From assembly GCA_048498035.1 (NCBI GenBank), contig JBEHYT010000020.1, positions 12,159 to 76,158 of the forward strand: DNA of 64,000 nt, read 5' to 3'. The position numbers were made by a program, and so were the translations under genes. The DNA is from CADEDV01 sp048498035. GTDB lineage: Bacteria; Bacteroidota; Bacteroidia; Chitinophagales; Chitinophagaceae. Positions 47,947 to 56,848 of this stretch are shown piece by piece (position 1 is the first letter of the stretch; every line of letters begins with the position of its first letter). The notes under the pieces are model-generated. The model was not told where the DNA came from. It searched no databases and saw only the letters and a list, made by a program, of their open reading frames with translations.

Positions 47947-49602
47947 ATGAGTTTTACCAATTTTACAGTTCCGTATCCTGCTGAGGACCCTTACAAGAAG
48001 AAAGTTGCTTACTTCTCTATGGAATTTGCCACCCATCAGCCGCTGAAAATTTACAGTGGGGGATTGGGTTTCCTGGCGGGCTCACACCTTCGCAGCGCCT
48101 ACGAATTGCGCCAAAACCTGGTGGGCATCGGCATCCTTTGGAAATATGGCTATTACGACCAGGAACGTCACCAGGATCAAACGCTTGACGTAGCCTGGAA
48201 TGAAAAAACCTACAGTTTCCTGGAAGACACGGGCATCAAGTTCCAGATCAATGTGCATGAACACCCGGTGTGGGTGAAAGTGTATTACCTGAACCCGGAA
48301 ACTTTTAAAACGGCGCCGCTTTTCCTGCTGTCGACCGACGTTCCGGAAAATGACTACGTATCACAAACGATTACCCACCGCCTTTATGATGCCAATGTGG
48401 CAACAAAGGTGGCGCAGTTTATCCTGCTGGGTGTGGGTGGCGCAAGATTGCTGGAATTATTGAATTTCAACCCGGATCTTTTTCATCTGAATGAAGCGCA
48501 TGGTGTTTCTGCGGCGTTTTATATGTACAATAAACTCGGACGAAATAAAGAAGAAGTAAAGAAGCGCTTTGTTTTTACAACACATACGCCCGAAGAAGCG
48601 GGGAATGAAAAGCATGATATTTTTCTCTGTCATAAAATGAGTTATTTCTGCGGGCTCACCGTAGATGAAGCAAAGGAACTCACCGGCATGCCGGATAACA
48701 ACTTTAATCATTCGTTGGCGGCCCTGCGGCTTTCACATATCGCCAATGGCGTGTCACAACTGCATGGGCATGTATCCAGGGCCATGTGGAGCAAGTACCC
48801 GGATATCTGCCCGATTACATCCATTACCAATGCGCAGAACTGGCGCTATTGGGCCGATAAACAATTGTACCGGTTTATGGAAGCCGGCGATAACTACGGA
48901 ATAGACGATCGAAAAAAATACCTGAAGAAAAGGGCTTTTGAAATTGTGGCAGACCAAACAGGAAAGTTGTTTAATCCTGATGTATTTACCATTGTATGGG
49001 CGCGTCGCTTTGCAGGGTATAAACGGGCGGGTTTACTGGCTGCGGATATGAATCGGTTTGAAGCGCTGCTGAGCAATACTAAACACCCGGTGCAGATCAT
49101 CTGGGCGGGCAAACCTTACCCGGTAGATCATCCCGCCATTAGTGAATTTAACCAGTTGGTACACCTGAGTAAACGCTTTAGCAATGTAGCCGTGCTGATT
49201 GGGTATGAACTCGCCTTGTCGAAGCGCCTGAAACAAGCCGCAGATTGCTGGCTGAATAATCCGCGCGTGCCGCGCGAAGCCTCCGGCACCAGCGGCATGA
49301 CTGCCGCGATGAATGGTGCGGTCAATTTTTCTACCAACGACGGATGGATCCCCGAATTTATCAATCACGGCAATAACGGTTTTGTTGTGCCCATGGCAGA
49401 TTACCTGCACATGCCGGTGCATGAGCAGGATGAATATGATCTCAACAAGATTTATGAAATTCTGCAGGGAGAAATTCTTCCCCTGTATTACAACGATTAC
49501 AACACCTGGCGTGAAGTGATGAAAAATGGTATGAAGGATGTGCGCTTCCAGTTCGATAGCAACCGGATGGCCCATGAGTACTACGAGATCATGTACAAGT
49601 AA
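47947..49602 (+). CDS. glgP: Alpha-glucan phosphorylase
   Basis: A 551-residue enzyme of the short, alpha-glucan family type of phosphorylase that releases glucose 1-phosphate from glycogen or maltodextrin using PLP. Family blocks include KVAYFSMEFATHQPLKIYSGGLGFLAGSHL (split near 18-47), HLNEAHGVSAAFYMYNKLGRN, TTHTPEEAGNEKHDIF, WARRFAGYKRAGLL and the PLP-site region PREASGTSGMTAAMNGAVNFSTNDGW (split near 440-466). It is about 300 residues shorter than classical GlgP, as usual for this subgroup. A GH13 amylase lipoprotein gene two genes downstream would supply oligosaccharides. Confidence 0.93.
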   Translation: MSFTNFTVPYPAEDPYKKKVAYFSMEFATHQPLKIYSGGLGFLAGSHLRSAYELRQNLVGIGILWKYGYYDQERHQDQTLDVAWNEKTYSFLEDTGIKFQINVHEHPVWVKVYYLNPETFKTAPLFLLSTDVPENDYVSQTITHRLYDANVATKVAQFILLGVGGARLLELLNFNPDLFHLNEAHGVSAAFYMYNKLGRNKEEVKKRFVFTTHTPEEAGNEKHDIFLCHKMSYFCGLTVDEAKELTGMPDNNFNHSLAALRLSHIANGVSQLHGHVSRAMWSKYPDICPITSITNAQNWRYWADKQLYRFMEAGDNYGIDDRKKYLKKRAFEIVADQTGKLFNPDVFTIVWARRFAGYKRAGLLAADMNRFEALLSNTKHPVQIIWAGKPYPVDHPAISEFNQLVHLSKRFSNVAVLIGYELALSKRLKQAADCWLNNPRVPREASGTSGMTAAMNGAVNFSTNDGWIPEFINHGNNGFVVPMADYLHMPVHEQDEYDLNKIYEILQGEILPLYYNDYNTWREVMKNGMKDVRFQFDSNRMAHEYYEIMYK

Positions 49603-49627
49603 ATTGCCTGACGCGGAATACGAATGG

Positions 49628-50848
49628 TTAACCTTTCATGGTTAATTTTTCGTATTCTTCCATTGCGCCTGGAATAAATCCTGCTATTTTTTTTATGACC
49701 TGTTCCACCAGTGCATCGGGGCAGGAAGCTCCACTGGTGATCAGGATATCAAGCGGTCGCACGGCGGGAAGAAAATCAATTGTTTCCATCACCGTTTTAC
49801 GATGAAAATCATAATGGCTGACGGCTGATGCCGAATGGATTTGACCCGCATCACTGATAAAATAAGTGGGTAGTTTTTCTTCGCAAAGTTCAACCAGGTG
49901 AGAGGTGTTGGATGAATTATAACCGCCTACCACTATCGCCAGGTGAGCCGGTGTTTGCAACATTCCGCTAACTGCAGTCTGGTTATCGTTGGTGGCATAG
50001 CACAATGTATCCCTGGTGTCTGCAAATCGCTCTTCGATAGATGCGGGTTTAAAATGATCCAGCATTACCTGCTTCAGGTAATCGGCAATAGCCTGCGTGT
50101 CTGCAGCCAGCATGGTGGTTTGGTTTACCACGCCAATGCGTTGCAAATCCCTGTCAACAGAAAACCCGGGCGAATACTGCCCGGCAAATTCATCATAAAA
50201 TTGTGCGCTGTTTTTTTCGCCGGTGATATATTTTGCCAGTTCGGTGGCTTGAGCCATATCCCTGACGATTACAGAAGGTGATTGTGCTGCGGCGTGTGAA
50301 AACGTGGCTCTTGTTTCTTCATGATTGGGCTTGCCGTGGATGATGATGCTATATCCCTTCCTGGCAATCGCTTCGCCGCGGTTCCAGACCTTTTCTACAA
50401 AGGGGCAGGTGGTGTTGTATTTTTCGGTGCGGATGCCGATTCCCTGGAGGCGTTTTTCAATTTCCAGCGTTGTGCCAAATGCAGGAATGATCACTACATC
50501 ATCTGACCGCAGTTCATCAAACGAAACCAGTTCCCGTCCGTAAGTATCCTGCAGGAATTGTACGCCATGTGATTGCAGGTCTGCATTTACCTGCGGGTTA
50601 TGGATCATTTCGCTCAGGAGAAAAATTCGTTTGCCCGGGTTTTCTTCCACTGTACGAAAAGCGATCTCGATCGCATTCTCCACACCATAGCAAAACCCGA
50701 AATGGCGGGCCAGGTAAAAACGCAGATCGCCGAGGTTGAGCAGGGTGGGACTAAAATCCTTTTTCATCCTGTCTTCCTCTTTCCGCTTTTTCTTGATGGC
50801 CGAAATCAGCGGACTCCGGTAAATGATCGGGACGTCGAAGCTTTTCAT
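49628..50848 (-). CDS. ispH: 4-hydroxy-3-methylbut-2-enyl diphosphate reductase, long form
   Basis: IspH makes IPP and DMAPP in the last step of the MEP isoprenoid pathway using a 4Fe-4S cluster. The cluster cysteines are in HFGFCYGVENAIEIAF (about residue 50), TTCPFVEKVW (about 146) and SGASCPDALVEQVI (about 376). At 406 residues it is the longer type seen in Bacteroidota and cyanobacteria, compared with about 315 in E. coli. ATG 50848 is chosen; further in-frame codons up to 51082 show no family similarity. TATCTTTG on the minus strand (50860 to 50853) is a consensus -7 element only 5 bp from this ATG, so the mRNA is probably leaderless. Confidence 0.96.
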   Translation of the reverse strand: MKSFDVPIIYRSPLISAIKKKRKEEDRMKKDFSPTLLNLGDLRFYLARHFGFCYGVENAIEIAFRTVEENPGKRIFLLSEMIHNPQVNADLQSHGVQFLQDTYGRELVSFDELRSDDVVIIPAFGTTLEIEKRLQGIGIRTEKYNTTCPFVEKVWNRGEAIARKGYSIIIHGKPNHEETRATFSHAAAQSPSVIVRDMAQATELAKYITGEKNSAQFYDEFAGQYSPGFSVDRDLQRIGVVNQTTMLAADTQAIADYLKQVMLDHFKPASIEERFADTRDTLCYATNDNQTAVSGMLQTPAHLAIVVGGYNSSNTSHLVELCEEKLPTYFISDAGQIHSASAVSHYDFHRKTVMETIDFLPAVRPLDILITSGASCPDALVEQVIKKIAGFIPGAMEEYEKLTMKG

Positions 50849-50852
50849 AGGG

Positions 50853-50860
50853 CAAAGATA
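50853..50860 (-). promoter_or_regulatory. -7 element directly at the ispH start codon
   Basis: TATCTTTG matches TAnnTTTG on the minus strand and lies 5 bp before the ATG at 50848, which implies transcription starting at or within the first codon. A TTTG 14 nt further upstream is too close for the usual spacing. Confidence 0.5.
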
Positions 50861-50936
50861 GAATGGGATTTTGACAAATGGCCTTCTGTGTAAGGCTGCA
50901 CGAAAACAATTAACTATCTTCCGGCAAAGTTTCGCT

Positions 50937-52328
50937 ATGCGATTAATCTTGCTTGTAGCCAGTTGTTGCCTGCTACTACCGGCCTGCAAACTGATGCCGA
51001 AGAAAAAAGAAAAAGAAGAGCTGACCAAACCGACCAGTATGAACACGCATTTTGTTGCCCCGGAATGGGCCCACAACACCAATATTTACGAGGTAAACCT
51101 GCGGCAATTCACTACCGAAGGAACATTCAACGCATTTGTTGGCGCTCTTCCGCGCTTGCGCGATATGGGTGTAAAAACCCTTTGGTTCATGCCCATCACA
51201 CCCATTGCGCAGATGAATAAAAAAGGCGAGATCGGAAGCCCGTATGCGTGCTCCGACTACACGTCTGTAAACCCCGAATTTGGAACGCTCCAGGATTTTA
51301 AAGACCTGGTACAAACGGCGCACCAGATGGGTTTTAAAGTGATCCTGGACTGGGTGGCCAACCATACTGGTTGGGATCATCGCTGGACGCGTGAACATCC
51401 TGATTTTTACCTCCACGATTCCGCTACCCACACGTTTAAAACCGCATCCGGAATGGATGACATCATCGAACTGGATTACAACAATCCAAATCTCGTAGCA
51501 GCGATGATTGATGCCATGAAATACTGGGTAAATGAATGTGATATTGATGGCTTCCGGTGCGACCTCGCCTCCTGGGTTGATCTGAAGTTCTGGCAACAGG
51601 CCCGACCGGAGCTGGATGCCGTTAAACCATTATTCTGGCTGGGTGAATTTGATGAACTGGAAAACCCGGAGTACGGCCGTGTGTTTGACGCAAGCTATAG
51701 CTGGAAATGGATGCATAAAACGGAAGATTTTTACAAACATCAGCTACCCCTGCAGGAACTGGATTCATTGCTACAGGCCTATAGCGCTATTGGCGACAGC
51801 AGTATGCGTGCATGGTTTACCAGCAATCATGATGAAAACAGTTGGAATGGCACGGAGTACGAGAAGTATGGTGATATGGCAAAGGCATTGGCTGTTTTCA
51901 GCGCCACCTGGAATGGTATTCCCCTGGTTTATTCCGGGCAGGAATTACCGCTCCGCGATAAAAGGCTGCGTTTTTTTGAAAAAGATCCCATTCCCTGGAC
52001 GGGTGAATACCAGATGGCGCCATTCTACAAAACGCTGCTGACGCTTCATACCAACAATCCCGCGTTGCGTGCCGGTGATCCGGCAGTAACAACCTTTCAA
52101 CTCGCAACTACAGATGCGGCACACGTAATGGCCTACCTGCGAAAAAATGGTGAGCACGAAGTGCTGGTGGTGTTGAATATGTCGGCACAAGCTAATCTTC
52201 ATTTTAGCATTACTGATAATCATGTTACCGGCATCTACCGTAACGTATTTTCCGGCGCCGCTAACGATTTTACCAATGCTAAAGATTTTGAAATGCAGCC
52301 CTGGGATTTTGTAGTGTATGAAAAATAA
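50937..52328 (+). CDS. GH13 alpha-amylase family lipoprotein
   Basis: A 463-residue glycoside hydrolase of family 13. ATG 50937 starts a lipoprotein signal (RLILLVASCCLLLPAC) with lipobox Cys at residue 17, so it acts at the envelope. TIM-barrel motifs are in order: region I DWVANHTGWDH (about 139-149), region II GFRCDLASW with the nucleophile Asp, region III FWLGEFDE with the acid/base Glu, and region IV TSNHDENSW (about 303-311). A short C-terminal beta domain follows. Substrate probably maltodextrin or starch fragments; it likely feeds the phosphorylase encoded upstream. In-frame codons to 50871 lack support. Confidence 0.92.
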   Translation: MRLILLVASCCLLLPACKLMPKKKEKEELTKPTSMNTHFVAPEWAHNTNIYEVNLRQFTTEGTFNAFVGALPRLRDMGVKTLWFMPITPIAQMNKKGEIGSPYACSDYTSVNPEFGTLQDFKDLVQTAHQMGFKVILDWVANHTGWDHRWTREHPDFYLHDSATHTFKTASGMDDIIELDYNNPNLVAAMIDAMKYWVNECDIDGFRCDLASWVDLKFWQQARPELDAVKPLFWLGEFDELENPEYGRVFDASYSWKWMHKTEDFYKHQLPLQELDSLLQAYSAIGDSSMRAWFTSNHDENSWNGTEYEKYGDMAKALAVFSATWNGIPLVYSGQELPLRDKRLRFFEKDPIPWTGEYQMAPFYKTLLTLHTNNPALRAGDPAVTTFQLATTDAAHVMAYLRKNGEHEVLVVLNMSAQANLHFSITDNHVTGIYRNVFSGAANDFTNAKDFEMQPWDFVVYEK

Positions 52329-52394
52329 ATAAAAAAGCCAGGATGATCACTGCGAGTGGATCATGGCAGCCAAAGTTGCTATTGGATAACGATA

Positions 52395-52425
52395 AAAAAA
52401 ATCCTCCCGGGCGGGAGGATTTTTT
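52395..52425. terminator. Bidirectional terminator between amylase and degP
   Basis: ATCCTCCC (52401-52408) and GGGAGGAT (52413-52420) form a stem with a GGGC loop, flanked by A7 on the left and T6 on the right, between convergent stop codons at 52328 and 52452. Confidence 0.88.
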
Positions 52426-52451
52426 AGTATCCATTTGGAATATCTTATAGT

Positions 52452-53960
52452 TTATTCGTCACTGGAGGAGGTAGACAGGTTCAGCGGGTACCGGTAGGTT
52501 CCATCTGATCCCGGATATACGCCTTCAATTTGTACAGGGCCATCGGCACGTGCCAGCAACCTTGACAGTTGTTCTACACTGGTTACGTCCACGCCGCTGA
52601 TAGAAGTGATGATAAAACCTTCTTCCATCCGGGTTCTTGCCAGCGGGCTGTCGCGGTTGATCTTTTTAACGATTACGCCTCCGTTAATCTCCAGGTCTTT
52701 TGCTTTTTCCTTGCTCACAGTTTCCAGGTCGGCGCCCAATTTGTCGTTGATCGCTGATTTGGCGGCTTCTTCAAAAGATCCCACTTTGCTTTTCAGCGTT
52801 GCAGTTCCCTGCAGTTCCTGGGTGCCGCGGCGGTAGGTGATCTTCACTTTGTCTCCTGCGTTATAGGAAGCAATCGTGCCCTGCAATTCTGCCCATGAAT
52901 TTACAGGGGCGTCATTGATGCGGGTAACCACATCGCCTTTTTTCAAACCCACTTCGGCAGCTGCGCCATCTGTTGCTACAAAGCCAACGTGCGCACCATC
53001 ACCGGCATCAAATTTTTCTTCATCCACGGAAATGCCGAGATAAGGACGTTTTACATCACCAAATTTGATCAGGTCGTTTACAATCTTTTTTACCAGGTTT
53101 ACAGGAATCGCAAAACCATAACCGGCATAGGTGCCATTTGGCGCCAGGATGGCTGAATTGATACCTACCAGTTGTCCGTCGGTAGTGATCAGCGCGCCGC
53201 CGCTATTACCCTGGTTAATCGCTGCATCTGTTTGGATAAACGATTCAATCGGTGTATCGCTCTGGCGGCTATTGATGCCAATGGTACGGCCTTTGGCGCT
53301 CACGATACCAGCGGTTACTGTTGTTTCCAGGGAAAGGGGGTAACCAACTGCAAGTACCCACTGGCCCAGTTTTACGTTGTCTGAATTGCCCGTAAGCATA
53401 TACGGCAAACCGGTTTCGTCAATTTTGATCACGGCCAGGTCACTGCTGGCATCATGACCAATAACGCGGGCTTTATAGGTTTTTTTGTTGGAAAGCGTAA
53501 CGGTGATCTCATCGGCAATGCCGGTGCCACCGTCAGAGATAACGTGATTATTGGTTACAATGTAACCATCTTCCCGGATAATTACCCCGCTGCCTGAAGC
53601 ACGCTGCTCTGGCTGGATACGAGGTCCAAAATCATCAAAGAAGTTGTTGAAAAAATCATCGATGGAATTGTTGCTGCGGCCACGGGTGGTAGCACTCACT
53701 TTTTTGGCGGCGATCTTTGTTTTGATGTGAACCACTGCCGGCACTGCTGCATTGGCCGCTTTTACAAAATCAACCGGCTCGGCTGAACCATTGTCAGACA
53801 CATTGTCAAAATAACCGGCATAGTTCACCGGCAATTTTTCGCCCGATGCTGTTCTGAAAAGGGCGTCTTTCGGCGACGTCAGCTTTCCATACACCCAAAC
53901 ACTTCCCACCGCTGAAACGGCACTGATAGCAATGACCAGTAAAATTTGTTTGACTTTCAT
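52452..53960 (-). CDS. degP: Periplasmic serine protease DegP/HtrA, Do family
   Basis: A 502-residue periplasmic quality-control protease. The N-terminus (KVKQILLVIAISAVSAVGSVWVYG) is a signal or membrane anchor. The catalytic triad is His139 (TNNHVISDG), Asp174 (ASSDLAVI) and Ser253 (QGNSGGALI). Two PDZ domains follow, the first with LGISVDEEKF and GLKKGDVVTRINDAPVNSWAEL (about 330-400), the second with INRDSPLARTRMEEGFIITSISGVDVTSVEQL (about 435-480). It degrades or refolds misfolded envelope proteins. Start ATG 53960; 165 bp of upstream sequence separate it from the acyl-CoA reductase gene. Confidence 0.95.
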   Translation of the reverse strand: MKVKQILLVIAISAVSAVGSVWVYGKLTSPKDALFRTASGEKLPVNYAGYFDNVSDNGSAEPVDFVKAANAAVPAVVHIKTKIAAKKVSATTRGRSNNSIDDFFNNFFDDFGPRIQPEQRASGSGVIIREDGYIVTNNHVISDGGTGIADEITVTLSNKKTYKARVIGHDASSDLAVIKIDETGLPYMLTGNSDNVKLGQWVLAVGYPLSLETTVTAGIVSAKGRTIGINSRQSDTPIESFIQTDAAINQGNSGGALITTDGQLVGINSAILAPNGTYAGYGFAIPVNLVKKIVNDLIKFGDVKRPYLGISVDEEKFDAGDGAHVGFVATDGAAAEVGLKKGDVVTRINDAPVNSWAELQGTIASYNAGDKVKITYRRGTQELQGTATLKSKVGSFEEAAKSAINDKLGADLETVSKEKAKDLEINGGVIVKKINRDSPLARTRMEEGFIITSISGVDVTSVEQLSRLLARADGPVQIEGVYPGSDGTYRYPLNLSTSSSDE

Positions 53961-54125
53961 AGCGCTGTTAACATTTAATTTATTTAAACCTTCAAGGGCT
54001 GTCTACAAAGTAACAAAGGAGCGGTCAGCTTTGTTAACCAATTATTTAGTTTAACAAATTCTTTACTAAGGTCTTCGTAGATGCCCTCTTAAAGGTATTA
54101 AAAATCAGCAATTTTGGGGCCGCTG

Positions 54126-55121
54126 TCAAAGAGTCTGCAAAAATTGCAGGGTGTCAACACCATCTGCATAATCGCGAAGTCCGGGTTGCTGGCTTTGCCC
54201 GAACGGTATATATCCGTTTCCCACAATGCATTGCAGGTCAGGATTGGCCGAAAGGTCTTTCACCGGCACGTTTCCCTGGTAAAAGCTGTAATGCAGCGTG
54301 CTGATAGGGGAGAAAAGGGCGTCGGCTTCCAGCAGCAGCAGCGCCGGCGTGCTCATATAGAAATTTTTATTCAACACCTGTATCGCCAGGTTATAGTCGT
54401 AGTTGTTCTTGTATTTGTGATGATCTGCCAAGTAATTGTACCGGGAAAAGGCCTGCAGTAGGGGCGGGAAGGAATAATTTTCAGGCACAAAAATCTTCGT
54501 AACGTTTCGGCAGCCAAGACCAAAATAAAGAAATACATCATCTGCAAGCGCCTGCAATTGTTCCGTTGTTTCCGCTCCATTCAGTACTGCCACAGACGTA
54601 CGGTTGCGCCGGATGAGGCTCGGGTATTTTCCAAAGTAATAATCAAAATAGCCGGCTGAGTTGTTGCTACCGGTGGCAATATACGCATCACAACCCTTCA
54701 GCATGGGGGCAAAGCGAATATGGTTGGCCACCGCGGGCTCCCAGGTCACCAGTTGTTCTATCAAATGGCGGATCAGTACATCGTCTTTGGAAGAGGGCTT
54801 AATTACGGCCCGGTGCCCGCTTATAAATACGGAGAGCAGGTCGTGAAAACCGACCATCGGGATATTACCAGCCATAATAATACCTACCTCTTTGGGAATT
54901 AGGGGCGCCTCTGGCAGTGCATAGGATGCGGCCCATTGTTGTAATGCTTCCTGTTGCAGCAATTGCGAACTGATCTGCTGTGCTGCGTAGTTGATATACT
55001 CCTGCGTAAACCAGCCATTTTGCTGTTCTGCACGAAACTTTGCATCCTGCCAGGTTTCAGTGTCCAGTTGCAGGTAGTTGCCCAACTTTGCTAATAATTC
55101 AATACGGTATTGTAAATTCAT
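54126..55121 (-). CDS. LuxC-type acyl-CoA reductase
   Basis: A 331-residue protein of the LuxC (acyl-CoA reductase) family in the aldehyde dehydrogenase superfamily, reducing an acyl-CoA to the aldehyde with NADPH. Family blocks are PKEVGIIMAGNIPMVGFHDLLSVFISGHRAVIKPSSKDD (split near 77-115), the TGSNNSAGYFDYYFGK segment and FGLGCRNVTKIFVPENY (about 200-216) with the active-site Cys. No LuxD/LuxE-like partners or luciferase genes are present, so it is not bioluminescence; a role in lipid or aldehyde metabolism is inferred. ATG 55121 is chosen over the TTG one codon upstream. Divergent ferredoxin gene. Confidence 0.9.
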   Translation of the reverse strand: MNLQYRIELLAKLGNYLQLDTETWQDAKFRAEQQNGWFTQEYINYAAQQISSQLLQQEALQQWAASYALPEAPLIPKEVGIIMAGNIPMVGFHDLLSVFISGHRAVIKPSSKDDVLIRHLIEQLVTWEPAVANHIRFAPMLKGCDAYIATGSNNSAGYFDYYFGKYPSLIRRNRTSVAVLNGAETTEQLQALADDVFLYFGLGCRNVTKIFVPENYSFPPLLQAFSRYNYLADHHKYKNNYDYNLAIQVLNKNFYMSTPALLLLEADALFSPISTLHYSFYQGNVPVKDLSANPDLQCIVGNGYIPFGQSQQPGLRDYADGVDTLQFLQTL

Positions 55122-55139
55122 CAATGAGTTCTATTTTTG
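55110..55139 (+). promoter_or_regulatory. Ferredoxin promoter
   Basis: ATTG ending at 55112, a 19-nt spacer, then TATTTTTG at 55132-55139: a near-perfect Bacteroidota promoter lying over the start codon of the divergent gene, with a leader of about 65 nt before the ferredoxin ATG at 55209. Confidence 0.65.
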
Positions 55140-55208
55140 TTATCATTGCTTGCCGTTGGCAGGCAATTCATTTGCAAAAATAACCCCGATCCCATTAAAT
55201 TATTACTT

Positions 55209-55556
55209 ATGGCCATCAAGATTACAGAAGAGTGTATCAATTGCGGCGCCTGCGAGCCGGAATGTCCCAATAACGCTATTTATGAAGGTGGCGTAGAATG
55301 GGCGATTGCCGACGGAACTTCGGTAAAAGGTTCATTTACCCTGATTGACGGAACCGTTGTGGACGCTGATCAAAAAAATGCCCCCATTTCAGTGGATACG
55401 TATTATATCACGCCCAATAAATGCACGGAATGCCAGGGTTTTCATGAAGAACCGCAGTGTGCTGCCGTTTGCCCGGTGGATTGCTGTGTGCCTGACGAAA
55501 TGTACCAGGAAACGGTGGAAGAACTGATGGCTAAAAAAGAGAAACTCCACATCTAA
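55209..55556 (+). CDS. 4Fe-4S dicluster ferredoxin
   Basis: A 115-residue ferredoxin starting AIKITEECINCGACEPECPNN: the first cluster motif CxxCxxCxxxC is at residues 10-20, the second uses CTECQGFHEEPQCAAVCPVDCC near residues 74-95, with an extended loop between the second and third Cys as in the Bacteroidota/Fdx of 2[4Fe-4S] Alvin-type. An acidic helix ends the protein. It carries electrons at low potential; partners are not encoded nearby. ATG 55209; the upstream frame to 55137 is untranslated leader. Confidence 0.95.
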   Translation: MAIKITEECINCGACEPECPNNAIYEGGVEWAIADGTSVKGSFTLIDGTVVDADQKNAPISVDTYYITPNKCTECQGFHEEPQCAAVCPVDCCVPDEMYQETVEELMAKKEKLHI

Positions 55557-55609
55557 ATGGCCGTTAGAGGGTGTGCATAAGTTGCCCATCAACCGGTCGT
55601 TTTTTTTCG

Positions 55610-55712
55610 TAACTTTAGAATATCTAATGCAGTTTCCAAACTGCTACTTTTGAGGCGGGTGATATTTCCCGTCGTAAAAAGGTGAAGGGTCAACAACCTT
55701 CACCTTTCTTAT
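55610..55712 (+). ncRNA. Candidate small RNA or leader with promoter, palindrome and terminator
   Basis: In the 276-bp gap between ferredoxin and ddl, GCAGTTT (55629-55635) and AAACTGC (55638-55644) form a perfect palindrome immediately before TACTTTTG (55645-55652), a -7 element. About 25 nt later a stem AAAGGTGAAGG / CCTTCACCTTT (55678-55707) is followed by CTTATTTTT. A transcript of about 50 nt would result if the second element is used, or about 100 nt if it starts near TAACTTTA (55610-55617). No ORF is present. Confidence 0.35.
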
Positions 55713-55716
55713 TTTT
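55678..55716 (+). terminator. Terminator between ferredoxin and ddl
   Basis: AAAGGTGAAGG (55678-55688) and CCTTCACCTTT (55697-55707) pair perfectly over 11 bp with an 8-nt loop, followed by CTTATTTTT. It ends either ferredoxin mRNA or the candidate small RNA. Confidence 0.8.
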
Positions 55717-55832
55717 CAACTCCTTACAGGCGTTTGTGCAGCCGGGAAATAAGTGATTTTTAGCATTTCAAATTTCGTTCAACGGCTTTTTTCTTCAATC
55801 TTTGCGTAGCTAAAACCCATTTACAACCAACG

Positions 55833-56816
55833 ATGAAGAAAACTATTGCGCTCGTGACCGGAGGTTATTCCGGCGAAGCCGTGATCTCTTACAAAAGTGC
55901 AGCTACCATTGGCAATCACCTGGACCGTGACCGGTTTAATGTTTATACTATCGACATCAACCCGCACGGTTGGTTTTACAAAACGGAAACTGGTGCCAAC
56001 ATCCCCGTAGATAAAAATGATTTCACCATCGTTATTGATGGGAAAAAAATACATTTTGATGCTGTCTTTATTGGTATGCATGGCACCCCCGGTGAAGATG
56101 GCAAATTGCAGGGCTATTTTGACACCCTGAAAATTCCTTATACCAGTTGTGATGCAGGCACATCCGCCATTACTTTTAATAAGCGATATACTGTTGCAGT
56201 TGCTAAAATGGGCGGCATTGCAGTAGCAAATTCAGTACACCTGTTCCGGGATATGGCGCCCACAGGCGCCGCATTATTGACGCAGGTAAAATTGCCCGTT
56301 TTTGTAAAGCCCAATAATGGAGGGTCCAGCATTGGTATGAGCAAGGTAGACCAGCCTGCCGACCTGGATGCTGCGCTGGCAAAAGCATTTGCGGAAGATG
56401 ACCAGGTGCTGGTGGAAGAGATGATTGAAGGACTGGAATTTACCGTAGGTGTGTTTAAATCAAAAGGACAGATCATCGTGTTGCCGCTTACTGAAGTTAG
56501 GGCGCACGCGGAAAAGGCCTTTTTTGATTTTGAGGCCAAATACCAGGGAAAGTCTACAGAAACAACACCCGCAGTGGTGGAGGAGGCTATTGCCGACAAA
56601 GTGCGGGAGGCCGCTGCGCGGATTTATGCTATCTTCAACTGCAGAGGTGTGGTACGCATTGATTTTATTTATCACGAAGCCAGCGGCCAGCCACATATGC
56701 TGGAGATCAACACCATTCCCGGACAGAGCGATGCCAGCATCATCCCCCAACAGGTACGTGCCATGGGATGGAACCTGACCGAGTTTTATGGTAAATTGCT
56801 GGAAGAAGTACTGTAG
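55833..56816 (+). CDS. ddl: D-alanine--D-alanine ligase
   Basis: Ddl makes the D-Ala-D-Ala dipeptide of peptidoglycan with ATP. The 327-residue ATP-grasp protein has the typical opening KKTIALVTGGYSGEAVISY, DAVFIGMHGTPGEDGKLQGYFDTLKIPYTS (split near residues 72-101), KPNNGGSSIGMSKV (about 154-167), EEMIEGLEFTVGVF and the metal-binding EINTIPGQSDASIIPQQ (about 290-306). ATG 55833. AATCTTTG at 55797-55804 is a near-consensus -7 element. Downstream genes PASTA and rhodanese follow in the same direction at 32 and 8 bp, forming a probable three-gene operon. Confidence 0.97.
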   Translation: MKKTIALVTGGYSGEAVISYKSAATIGNHLDRDRFNVYTIDINPHGWFYKTETGANIPVDKNDFTIVIDGKKIHFDAVFIGMHGTPGEDGKLQGYFDTLKIPYTSCDAGTSAITFNKRYTVAVAKMGGIAVANSVHLFRDMAPTGAALLTQVKLPVFVKPNNGGSSIGMSKVDQPADLDAALAKAFAEDDQVLVEEMIEGLEFTVGVFKSKGQIIVLPLTEVRAHAEKAFFDFEAKYQGKSTETTPAVVEEAIADKVREAAARIYAIFNCRGVVRIDFIYHEASGQPHMLEINTIPGQSDASIIPQQVRAMGWNLTEFYGKLLEEVL

Positions 56817-56848
56817 ACAATAATAAGCATTCACTAAAATTTTTATAC

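Noticed and set aside
49616..49657. Possible terminator between glgP and ispH (GAATACGAA ... TTCGTATTC)
   Set aside because: The 9-bp arms are separated by 24 nt, no T tract follows, and the hairpin overlaps the ispH coding end.
50849..51082. N-terminal extension of ispH
   Set aside because: No similarity to the family, and it would overlap the divergent amylase gene and the ispH promoter element.
54126..55121. Bioluminescence (lux) locus because of the LuxC-type reductase
   Set aside because: No luciferase, LuxD or LuxE genes are near; LuxC-type reductases occur widely in Bacteroidota.
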